A DNA stretch of 20,844 bases from SVQP01 sp045594705 (GTDB lineage: Bacteria > Bacillota > Clostridia > Oscillospirales > CAG-272): contig JAZNZB010000071.1 in assembly GCA_045594705.1 (NCBI GenBank), positions 1-20,844 of the forward strand. The letters are read 5' to 3'. A program made the position numbers and the translations under genes. The first letter of the stretch is position 1. Every line of letters begins with the position of its first letter. Below the pieces are notes generated by a model. It was not told the DNA's origin. It did no database searches and worked only from the letters and a program-made list of their open reading frames with translations. Below are positions 6,408-14,000 of this stretch, piece after piece.

Positions 6408-7106
6408 TTATCTGTTATTGATCATCTCGGTCAGCGCGGTGGGCTCAACGATGGTGTCGCCCTTGTAGACGCGCATGTTGCCGGACGCGATCTCGTCGAT
6501 CAGCACGACTTCGCCGTTGTGGTAGCCAAACTCGAACTTGATATCCCACAGATCAAGACCGATTGACATCAGATCGTCTGCTACGATCTTGGTGATGGCC
6601 AGGGTCTGTGCCTTGAGGGATTCGAACATCTCGGCAGTCATAATGCCAAGTGCCACCAGGCCCTCGCCGGTAACCAGCGGGTCTCCCTTTGCGTCGTTCT
6701 TGAAGGTGCATTCCACGTAGCCGCCGGGCAGGGGAGTGCCGTCCTTGATGTATTCACCGTATCTGCGGACAAAGCTGCCGGTTGCGACCAGACGGCAAAT
6801 GACTTCCAGTCCGCCGCCGCCCTGAGGCTTGCCGAAGCATTCCGCGGGAAGCACTTCCATGGTTGCGTTTTCCACGTCTGCGCTGACGTAGTGGGTCTTG
6901 ATGCCGGCCTTCTTGCACAGCTCAAAGTAGTGGATAGAGGAGATCAGATTTGCCTTGCCGATGCCGTCAATGGTCAGGCCAACGCTGTTTTCGCCCGGAT
7001 CAAACACGCCGTCCTTGCCGGTGCAGTCGTCCTTGAACTTGAGCATTACGTTGCCGTTTTCCAGCTCGTATACGTCCTTTGTTTTACCCTTATAAACCAG
7101 TTTCAT
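6408..7106 (-). CDS. purC: Phosphoribosylaminoimidazole-succinocarboxamide synthase (SAICAR synthetase)
   Basis: 232 residues, full length for the bacterial single-domain enzyme. It joins aspartate to CAIR using ATP in de novo purine synthesis. Recognisable blocks are YKGKTKDVYE at the N-terminus (ATP-binding loop), EVICRLVATGSFVRRYG near residues 100-116, and LIDEIASGNMRVYKGD near the end (metal and ATP binding). AAAGGAG precedes the ATG by 9 bases and a promoter sits at 7142-7170. It stands alone here, outside any pur cluster, and I see no purine riboswitch in its short leader. Confidence 0.96.
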   Translation of the reverse strand: MKLVYKGKTKDVYELENGNVMLKFKDDCTGKDGVFDPGENSVGLTIDGIGKANLISSIHYFELCKKAGIKTHYVSADVENATMEVLPAECFGKPQGGGGLEVICRLVATGSFVRRYGEYIKDGTPLPGGYVECTFKNDAKGDPLVTGEGLVALGIMTAEMFESLKAQTLAITKIVADDLMSIGLDLWDIKFEFGYHNGEVVLIDEIASGNMRVYKGDTIVEPTALTEMINNR

Positions 7107-7141
7107 AAAAGAAGCTCCTTTGCGGAATAAATTTTCACTTT

Positions 7142-7170
7142 ATTGTATCACGAATTTTGCGTTTTGTATA
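7142..7170 (-). promoter_or_regulatory. Sigma-A promoter of purC
   Basis: Minus strand TATACA (7165-7170), 17 bases, TACAAT (7142-7147), 35 bases upstream of the ATG. The -35 matches consensus at four of six positions. Confidence 0.65.
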
Positions 7171-7302
7171 GAGTTTTTTTCAATAAATATCGAAAAAACG
7201 AAAAAAAATTATTGTGTATTTTTACTTTTTTTCTTTAACCGATCAAAAAAGCCCTCTGTGTCTTGCGTACATTGAAAAGGGCAGTTCCTTACAAGAAAAA
7301 TC

Positions 7303-7331
7303 TTGACAATTGTTCCGGAAAGGATTATAAT
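7303..7331 (+). promoter_or_regulatory. Consensus sigma-A promoter of the solute-binding lipoprotein gene
   Basis: TTGACA (7303-7308), 17 bases, TATAAT (7326-7331): perfect consensus, 43 bases before the start codon. The AT-rich tract before it (7171-7260) holds nothing else I can name. Confidence 0.9.
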
Positions 7332-7374
7332 ATAAAATGAAATAAAGTTTTCTTAAAAATGAATGGAGGAAAGC

Positions 7375-8871
7375 ATGAAAAAAATTATCATTTGGATGTT
7401 GCTTGCTGTCATGCTGCTGTCCGTACTGGCTGCTTGTGCGGATGGCGACGTTTCGAGTGAGGATCAATCCACTTCGGAAACCGCAAGCGAGGAGCTTGAA
7501 ACCAGCAACGACCGCGACGATCTGGGTGAGGTAGACCTGGGCGGCCGCGATATCGTGGTGATCTCGCGCGTGGAGAGTGTCAACCAAAGCGAGGTTTACG
7601 TAGAAGAGTTGGATTCCGACCCCATCAACGATGCCGTATATAACAGAAATCTGGCACTGGAAGAGCGTTTGAAGTGCAATATTGAGGTTGTGCAGATGCT
7701 GCCTGAGCCCGGAAGCATTGCAGGCGAGGTTGTGGACGCGGTGTCCAATATGGTCATTGCGGGCGGCACGGACTACAACATTGTTGCCAATGCATCCTAT
7801 ACCTGTATGACGCTTGCGCAGCAGGGACGTATGACCGACCTGTGCACCACCTCTTACATTGATTTCGATAAGAATTACTGGTCCCAGGGCTTTAACGACG
7901 CGCTTTCCTTCAAGGATTCGCAGTTCTTTGTTACGGGTCCCATGTCGCTTTCTTACTATCGCTATATGTTCGTTACCATGTTCAACAAGCGTCTTCTGGA
8001 GGACGAGGGCATGGGCGAGGAGCTTTACGAGGTCGTGGATAACGGCGAATGGACCATTGACTACATGACAAGCATTGCCGAAAGATTCTACCGTGACCTT
8101 AACGGCAGCGGCAGCCATGACGGCGATGACCTGTACGGCTTCTGTGCGCGTATCGGCCCGACAAGCTCCATGATGGACGGCTTCTGGGAGGGCTCGGATA
8201 TTTGCGTGCTCAGAAAAGACGAGGATAACCTGTATACGTATGAGATCGATCAGGAGCGCGTATCCGATTCTCTGGATGCTGTGCTCAGATTGCTTGGCAG
8301 CTCCGGCTCCTTCACTGCCACCACCGGTGTGGGTGACGGTGACGTGCTTACCAAGTTTGCACAGGATGAATCTGCGCTGATCACTTACCGTCTGATCGCG
8401 GTCGAGGATCCCACCATCCGTAATATGACGAACGATTACGGCATTCTGCCCATTCCCAAGCTCAATGAGTCGCAGGATTACAAGACTCACGTGCAGGTTG
8501 AGGTCATTTTGTACGGTGTACCCTCCACCTGCTACGATCAGATCGACGATCTGGGTATTTTCCTGGAGGCTTATGCGTCCGAGAGCTATAACAGAGTCAA
8601 GCCCGCTTATTACGAGGTTGCTCTGACCAGCAAGTATTGTAAGGACCCGCAGTCGGTTCAGATGCTGGACCGCGTGGTGAGCAGCGTTGCAATCGACCCC
8701 ATCAACCTGTTCAGCGTATCCTTTACCTTTGGTAGCGCAAACATGCGCGCAATCCATGAGTCGGGCACCAATACCGTAAGCTCCTTGCTCAGCAGAAACG
8801 AAAGATCGGTCAAAAAGGCCGTGGAAAAGATCAATAAGGCACTGGAAAAGGTGCTTGAAGAGCAGAACTGA
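7375..8871 (+). CDS. Extracellular solute-binding lipoprotein of an ABC uptake system (orphan)
   Basis: 498 residues. The N-terminus is a lipoprotein signal: MKK, a hydrophobic stretch, then lipobox LAAC with the lipidated cysteine at residue 21. An acidic Ser/Thr-rich linker (about 22-60) follows, then a family-1-like binding fold: LGGRDIVVISR, YNRNLALEERLKCNIEV, YMFVTMFNKRLLED, WTIDYM and YGILPIPKLNES are typical of the carbohydrate-type binding proteins abundant in gut Clostridia. The start at 7375 has GGAGG 7 bases upstream; the ATG at 7363 is part of that ribosome site. No permease, ATPase or sensor kinase adjoins it, so it must pair with a transporter elsewhere. Ligand unknown. Strong promoter and terminator make it a single-gene unit. 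Confidence 0.88.
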   Translation: MKKIIIWMLLAVMLLSVLAACADGDVSSEDQSTSETASEELETSNDRDDLGEVDLGGRDIVVISRVESVNQSEVYVEELDSDPINDAVYNRNLALEERLKCNIEVVQMLPEPGSIAGEVVDAVSNMVIAGGTDYNIVANASYTCMTLAQQGRMTDLCTTSYIDFDKNYWSQGFNDALSFKDSQFFVTGPMSLSYYRYMFVTMFNKRLLEDEGMGEELYEVVDNGEWTIDYMTSIAERFYRDLNGSGSHDGDDLYGFCARIGPTSSMMDGFWEGSDICVLRKDEDNLYTYEIDQERVSDSLDAVLRLLGSSGSFTATTGVGDGDVLTKFAQDESALITYRLIAVEDPTIRNMTNDYGILPIPKLNESQDYKTHVQVEVILYGVPSTCYDQIDDLGIFLEAYASESYNRVKPAYYEVALTSKYCKDPQSVQMLDRVVSSVAIDPINLFSVSFTFGSANMRAIHESGTNTVSSLLSRNERSVKKAVEKINKALEKVLEEQN

Positions 8872-8883
8872 TCTCAGAATTGA

Positions 8884-8916
8884 CGCCTGCCCCCTGTGGG
8901 GCAGGCGCATTTTTTT
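8884..8916 (+). terminator. Terminator of the solute-binding protein gene
   Basis: A 10-bp GC-rich stem (8884-8893 with 8898-8907), four-base loop, then a seven-T run at 8910-8916. It lies 12 bases after the stop. Confidence 0.93.
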
Positions 8917-8923
8917 GGGGGTA

Positions 8924-8952
8924 TTGACAAAAATCGTCTTATATGGTATACT
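8924..8952 (+). promoter_or_regulatory. Sigma-A promoter of the riboswitch-nucleoside kinase transcript
   Basis: TTGACA (8924-8929), 17 bases, TATACT (8947-8952). It starts only 8 bases after the preceding terminator and leaves a leader of about 185 bases. Confidence 0.9.
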
Positions 8953-8979
8953 AAAGCAAAGGAAGATCCCTGACAATAT

Positions 8980-9044
8980 CCGGGTATAGGCCTGCAATAA
9001 GGGCAGGCGTTTCTACAGACCACCGATAATGGTTGACTACCGTG
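8980..9044 (+). ncRNA. Purine-type riboswitch aptamer (guanine-like core, variant)
   Basis: A three-way junction fits by hand. P1 is short (GGTA 8983-8986 with TACC 9038-9041). P2 is GCCTGC/GCAGGC (8990-8995 with 9003-9008) with seven-base loop AATAAGG. J2/3 is GTTTCTAC (9009-9016), matching the family's UUUCUAC. P3 is 9017-9022 with 9030-9035 (one A-G mismatch at the base) and has seven-base loop CCGATAA. J3/1 is ACTA, with C9037 at the position that selects guanine over adenine. Loop lengths and the loop G pair match the known kissing loops. Deviations are GG in J1/2, a G-C pair where U25-A45 is usual, and A in place of C54. Altered ligand choice is possible, since variants of this fold bind 2'-deoxyguanosine or xanthine. 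Confidence 0.8.
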
Positions 9045-9068
9045 TGCACGATAGCCAGCCGTTTTTTT
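9030..9068 (+). terminator. Riboswitch-controlled intrinsic terminator
   Basis: GGTTGACTA (9031-9039) pairs with TAGCCAGCC (9052-9060) with one mismatch and one G-U pair; CGT/ACG extends it inward, and seven T residues follow at 9062-9068. The 5' arm is the aptamer's P3 3' strand, J3/1 and the start of P1's 3' strand. The terminator and folded aptamer are therefore mutually exclusive, which predicts that ligand binding permits transcription. Confidence 0.75.
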
Positions 9069-9145
9069 GTTTTTGAGTCATAGATTTGCATTTCGGTGCA
9101 TACACTGTACGATAGATTTCCAAAGATAAGGAGGAAATGAATATC

Positions 9146-10849
9146 ATGAAATTGATCATAGATGGAAGAGAAGCACAAGCCCGCCCCGGGCAATCGCTTT
9201 TGGATATTATCAAAGAACTGGGGCTTGATTCAAGTAAGCTGTCCGAGCGTCCCTTGGTTGCCAAGATCGCAGGAGACGTGTTCTCGCTCAATTATATTCC
9301 ACTCAGACACAAGGACGTGCTGCCCGACCGTGAGTCCAAAAGAAAGGCAATGGCCGCCTCAGGCGGAAAAATTCGCCTGTTACGCTATGCCGATGCGCAG
9401 GGGAAGGGAGCATATACGCGCACGGCACAATTCGTGCTGTTTTTGGCCTTGCACGAGCTGTGGCCGAGCGCACGCGCCACCATGCGCTGCACGCTGGGAT
9501 CGGCCTTGTACATCAAGGTCAGCGAGGTCGAGGATTTTTCTGCGGACCGTCTGCGCAAGCAGGTCGCGGATATTGTCGCGCGTGATATTGTGCTGACCTT
9601 CAGACGCATTCCCACGTCTGAGGCCATCAGACTTTACTCACAGCGCGGGCAGAGCGATAAGGCCAAGCTGCTCTCCTACCGCACCTATCCCACGCTGGAC
9701 GTGTACGAATACGGTGATTTTGCCGATTATTTTTATGGGGAGATGGCACCGAGTACGGGATATCTGCGTACTTGGGAGATCTATCCCACGGCCGACGGCT
9801 TTGTGTTTGTGTTTCCCGATGCCAAAGACCCCGATCGCGTCGCGCCCTATCGCGAGATGGACAATTACTACAGCGTATACAGTGAGGGTATTGCATGGGG
9901 CAATCTGATGGGATGCCGCACTGTCGCCGATCTCAACGAAATGGTAGAGCGGGGCAGCGTGCGTGAGCTGATCCGCGTCAACGAGGCCTTGCATGAGAAG
10001 CGGTTTTCTCAGGTGGCGGATATGATCTGTGCGCGCGGTGCGCGTGCGGTCATGCTGGCGGGCCCCAGCTCGTCGGGCAAGACCACCTCGGCCAACCGCC
10101 TTGCCACGCAGCTGCGCGTGCACGGCAAAAAGCCGATTCTGATGAGTTTGGACGATTACTATATCGACCGCGACAAAATCGCACCGGGCCCTGACGGTCA
10201 GATTGACCTTGAGCATATCAATACCATTGATACCGAATTGTTTGGTAAGCATCTGCGCGCGCTTTTGGACGGTGAGCAGGTTGAGTTGCCCTCGTTTAAT
10301 TTCAAGCAGGGAAAGAGGGAATGGAAGGGGCACGTACTGCAGCTGGATGCGGATTCGGTCATCATTGTCGAGGGATTGCATGCGCTCAATCCCGTCATGC
10401 TGCCCGAGGATCTTGCACCCGATGCGGTGTTCAAAATGTTCGTCTGCCCTTTGTTGCCGCTCAATCTGGATCTGCATAACCGCATTCCGTCAAGTTACCT
10501 GCGGTTGCTTCGACGCATCGTGCGCGATTTTGAAACGCGTGGCGCGACGGTCTCGCGCACGCTGTCCATGTGGGATTCGGTCAGACGCGGCGAGGCGCGC
10601 TGGATCTTCCCGTTCCAGGAGCAAGCCGACGTCATTTTCAACAGTGCCACGCTGTACGAGCTGGCCGTGCTCAAAAAGCACATTTTCCCGCTGCTTTTGG
10701 AGGTCGAGCCGGATGACGAGTACTATGAAGAGGTGCGAGGCATCGTCAAGGTGCTCAACTTTGTTCATGAAGCCGACGTGGACGACGAGATCCCGCCCAC
10801 AAGTCTTGTGCGCGAGTTCATTGGCGGAAACAGCTTTTACAGAAAATGA
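9146..10849 (+). CDS. Nucleoside kinase: TGS and ThrRS-like N-terminus fused to a uridine kinase-type P-loop domain
   Basis: 567 residues. The N-terminus (about 1-60) is TGS-like. Residues about 60-250 resemble the second additional domain of threonyl-tRNA synthetase: GDFADYFYGEMAPSTGYL (190-207) lines up with the synthetase's G-E-F-x-D...PSTG block, but its Cys/His residues are absent, so no editing activity is expected. The C-terminal kinase has Walker A GPSSSGKTT (306-314), SLDDYY, DLEHINTID, ELPSFNFKQG and IIVEGLHALNP, as in uridine/cytidine kinases and phosphoribulokinase. It probably phosphorylates a nucleoside in salvage. The ATG at 9146 has AAGGAGG 11 bases upstream; the ATG at 9137 would be only 2 bases away. 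The gene is preceded by a purine-type riboswitch, which hints at a purine nucleoside substrate. Confidence 0.85.
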   Translation: MKLIIDGREAQARPGQSLLDIIKELGLDSSKLSERPLVAKIAGDVFSLNYIPLRHKDVLPDRESKRKAMAASGGKIRLLRYADAQGKGAYTRTAQFVLFLALHELWPSARATMRCTLGSALYIKVSEVEDFSADRLRKQVADIVARDIVLTFRRIPTSEAIRLYSQRGQSDKAKLLSYRTYPTLDVYEYGDFADYFYGEMAPSTGYLRTWEIYPTADGFVFVFPDAKDPDRVAPYREMDNYYSVYSEGIAWGNLMGCRTVADLNEMVERGSVRELIRVNEALHEKRFSQVADMICARGARAVMLAGPSSSGKTTSANRLATQLRVHGKKPILMSLDDYYIDRDKIAPGPDGQIDLEHINTIDTELFGKHLRALLDGEQVELPSFNFKQGKREWKGHVLQLDADSVIIVEGLHALNPVMLPEDLAPDAVFKMFVCPLLPLNLDLHNRIPSSYLRLLRRIVRDFETRGATVSRTLSMWDSVRRGEARWIFPFQEQADVIFNSATLYELAVLKKHIFPLLLEVEPDDEYYEEVRGIVKVLNFVHEADVDDEIPPTSLVREFIGGNSFYRK

Positions 10850-10882
10850 AAGATCGCCTTATAATGAGGCGAGAATCAAAAA

Positions 10883-10915
10883 GCCGATACGGAAAATTTC
10901 CGTATCGGCCGTTTT
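10883..10915. terminator. Bidirectional terminator between the nucleoside kinase and the giant surface protein gene
   Basis: A perfect 12-bp stem (10883-10894 with 10898-10909), three-base loop, T-run at 10912-10915 on the plus strand and a five-T run on the minus strand (10878-10882). A smaller stem TCGCCT/AGGCGA (10854-10872) precedes it. Confidence 0.9.
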
Positions 10916-10917
10916 GT

Positions 10918-11000
10918 TATCATCTTGCGAGTGAAAGCACGCCGAAAGATGCGAAAATGCATCGCCGTCGGGCAATTCGGTTTGACTCTCGTTCGGCTAT
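10918..11000 (-). repeat. Truncated second copy (module C) of the structured repeat family
   Basis: Read on the minus strand it starts ATAGCCGAACGAGAG, like the inverted ends at 3151 and 3709. It then aligns without gaps with module A over 55 positions (10973 downward) at about 67% by hand count, including GGCGATGCATTT and CTCGCAAGATGAT. It stops inside the GCAAGAT hairpin, next to the terminator. Confidence 0.65.
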
Positions 11001-11037
11001 CCTTCAAAAACCGAGTATCAGATAGCAAAGAGGGTAC

Positions 11038-14000
11038 TTAATCCTTGCGCTTTTTTCCAAGGATCACAAGTCCGATGCCGCAAATTGAGAGAAGGGGAAG
11101 CACTGCGCCCAAGGGCAGGATGCCAAAGCAGCTGCTGCCGGATTGCTCACCGGACTGCTCTGTTTGTTGAGTCGTGGTCTGCTCACCGAGAGTCTGCTCG
11201 GCAGGCTCGGTGGTCTCGGGCTCGGGAGTGGTCTCAGCAGGCTCGGTGGTCTCTGGTTCGGGAGTGGTCTCAGCAGGCTCGGTAGTCTCGGGCTCAGGAG
11301 TGGTCTCAGCGGGCTCGGTGGTCTCGGGCTCGGGAGTGGTCTCGGCGGGCTCGGTAGTCTCGGGCTCGGTGTCCGTTTGCTCAAGCACGGGAAGGACTTT
11401 CTCCTCAAGCAACTCCTTGCAAATGCTGCAGTGTAGCTGCTCAAGACCTTCGCTCTCGGTCGTGGGAGGCGTGATGACCTGCCACTGGCCTGCTATGTGA
11501 CCCGAGGGCTCACCGTCCTCTGCTCCGCAGATCTCACAGAGGGCAGGGGAAGTGCAGGTGGCTTGCGTCCAGATGTGATCGCTGAAGGTGACACCGCACA
11601 GATCACACATGTGGTCGTTGTTTCGGTCGTCGTGTGCGGAGAGCGGTGCTTGGCAAATGTCACAGGTGTGATTACCATCTGCATCAGCACAAGCCGAAAG
11701 CTCAACTTGGCAGACGTCGCAGAGATGATCGGAATTTTCATCCTCGCACGCGGTCAGCACGGTACCGCAAACGTCACACAGGTGGTCCGAATCGTGATCA
11801 CCGCAAGTCGTGAGCTCTTCGCCGCACAGGTCGCAGGCATGATCGCTGTCGGTATCGGTGCAATCGGTCAGTACCTTGCCACAGGCGTCACAGAGGTGGT
11901 CGGCGTTGGCATCGGTACAATCGGTCAGTGCATTGTTGCAGAGATCGCAGACGTGATCGCTGTCAGCGTCCTCGCAGGTGCCCAGCTCCTTGTCGCAGTA
12001 ATCGCAGAGGTGGTCGCTGTTGTTGTCAGCGCACTCGGTTTGCTTACCGCAAAGATCGCATACGTGGTTGTAGTCATAGTCGTAGCAATCGTTGATCTGC
12101 TCACCGCACAGATCACAGAAGTGGTCACTGTCGGGATCGGAGCAGGCGGAGATCTTCTTGCCGCACAGGTCACACAGGTGATCGTCGCTGTCCGAGCAGT
12201 AGGAGACGAAGTATGTGCAAACGTCGCATGCGTGATCGTTGTTTTCGTCGGAATGCTCCTGCTGGGGCTCAAGGAAGTCAAGACAAAGCTTGCATTGCTT
12301 CCAGTGATGCGTATCGGTCACGCTCCAGTTGCCGTCGTTGGCAGGAACATGCTCGCAAATACTTTGGTAGCAGGTATCGCAATGGTTGTCACCGTTGCTG
12401 TCTGCGCATTCGCTCATGACCTCGCCGCACCATGCGCATGCGTGCGTGCCTGTTGCCTGCTCGTGCGCTTCAATGCTTTCCAAGCATCCGTAATCGCAGG
12501 CATGATCGCGATCAAGGTCCTCGTGTACGCCAATCGGTGCAGAGCAGCCCTTGTCACATGCGTGGTCAAAATTGTCATCTGTGCACGCGCCGATCTTTTC
12601 AGAGCAGCCCCAGTCGCAATGATGGTCGTTGTCCGCATCCGTATGCTCGCCGATGCTTTCGGAGCAGCCCCAGTCACATGCGTGGTCCTTGTTGCTGTCC
12701 TCGTGTGCACCAACTGCCTCGGTGCAGCCGTTATCACAGGCGTGATCGCGGTCTTGGTCGGGGCAGGAGCACAATGCCTCGGCGCAGCCGTGGTCACAAA
12801 CGGTGTCGCCATTGGTGTCAACGTGCTCTCCAAAGGTCTTGGAGCAGCCGTGGTCACACTTGTGATCGATGGGATCTGCGTCCTCGCAGGTGCCGATGGA
12901 ATCAGCACAGCCCCAGTCGCATGCGTGATCCTTATTTGTGTCCGTATGCTCTCCAAAGGTGACTGAGCAGCCGTAGTCACACAGGTGATCCTTGTTTGCA
13001 TCCTCGCACGTGCCAATGGACTCGGCACAGCCGTGGTCGCAGATATGATCGTAATCGTTGTCTGTGTGTGAGCCGTGAGCTTGAGAGCATCCGTAGTCGC
13101 ATGCGTGATCAATGGGGTCAACGTCCTCGCATACGCCAAAGACTACGGTGCAGTTGTTGCCGTAATCACAAGCGTGGTCGTGATCTTGGTCCTCGCACGT
13201 GCCAATGGGCTCGGAACAGCCGTATTCGCAGACGTGGTCGCCCGTGATGTCTCTGTGCGTTCCGTATGTGTGGGTACAGCCCCAGTCACAGGCATGGTCA
13301 AAATCCGTGTCCTCACAGGTGCCGAAATACTTGCCGCAGCCGTGGTCGCAGCGATGATCAATGGGATCGACGTCCTCGCAAGTACCAATGCTCTCGGAGC
13401 ATCCGTAGTCGCAGCTGTGATCGCCCGTCAGGTCAGCGTGCTCACCAAAGTCAGCACCGCAGCCGTGGTCGCAGGTGTGGTCGATGGGATCTACGTCACG
13501 GCAAAGGCCGATGCTTTGGGTGCAGCCGTAGTCACACGCGTGGTCAAGATTTTGGTCCACGTGCTCGCCAACGCCCTCGGCTCCGCAGTCCTCCTTGTCG
13601 CAGATGTGATCGCAATTCTCGTCTGCGTGTTGGTTGTCGGGCGTGTTTTCTGTGTTGGTTGCCAGCACGGTCGTGCCGTTACAGTCGTAGTAAATATAAA
13701 CGGTCATGCCGTCGTAAACAGGGATCTGATCCTTGCCGATCTCCTGTCCCCAAACGGCGGTCTCTTGCCCTTGGTTGAGCAGGTAAGCAGCCAAGCCGCC
13801 TTCAAACTGCTGCTCTGTCAGTGCCTCGGCTGCGCCTTTCGTGTCCTCGCTGTTGATTCCGCCGGGAGCGGTGCCTGTCAGATAGTAGTTATTTTGCTTG
13901 ACACCGCTGCCGCCAAAGCCCTCGATCGCGCCAACGTTTCCTTGATTTGCGATCACAAGGCCGGTGTTAAAGCAGTTGGAGATGGTGCCGTCTGCAGAGT

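Noticed and set aside
7107..7141. Possible purine riboswitch before purC
   Set aside because: The leader from the promoter at 7142-7170 to the start is only about 30 bases, too short for an aptamer, and has none of the junction sequences.
7185..7210. AT-rich inverted repeat TTTTTTC/GAAAAAA
   Set aside because: Low-complexity A/T pairing in an intergenic tract, with no T-run arrangement specific to either flanking gene.
7243..8997. 584-codon minus-strand frame opposite the solute-binding protein gene
   Set aside because: It runs across a consensus promoter and a strong terminator of the plus-strand gene, and its translation resembles no family. The plus-strand gene has a lipobox and known motifs.
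12440..13630. Regular units of about 60 bp that could suggest a CRISPR array
   Set aside because: The units are in frame, diverged mainly at silent or tolerated positions, and encode the DHxCDxGC repeats; there are no identical repeats separated by unique spacers and no cas genes.
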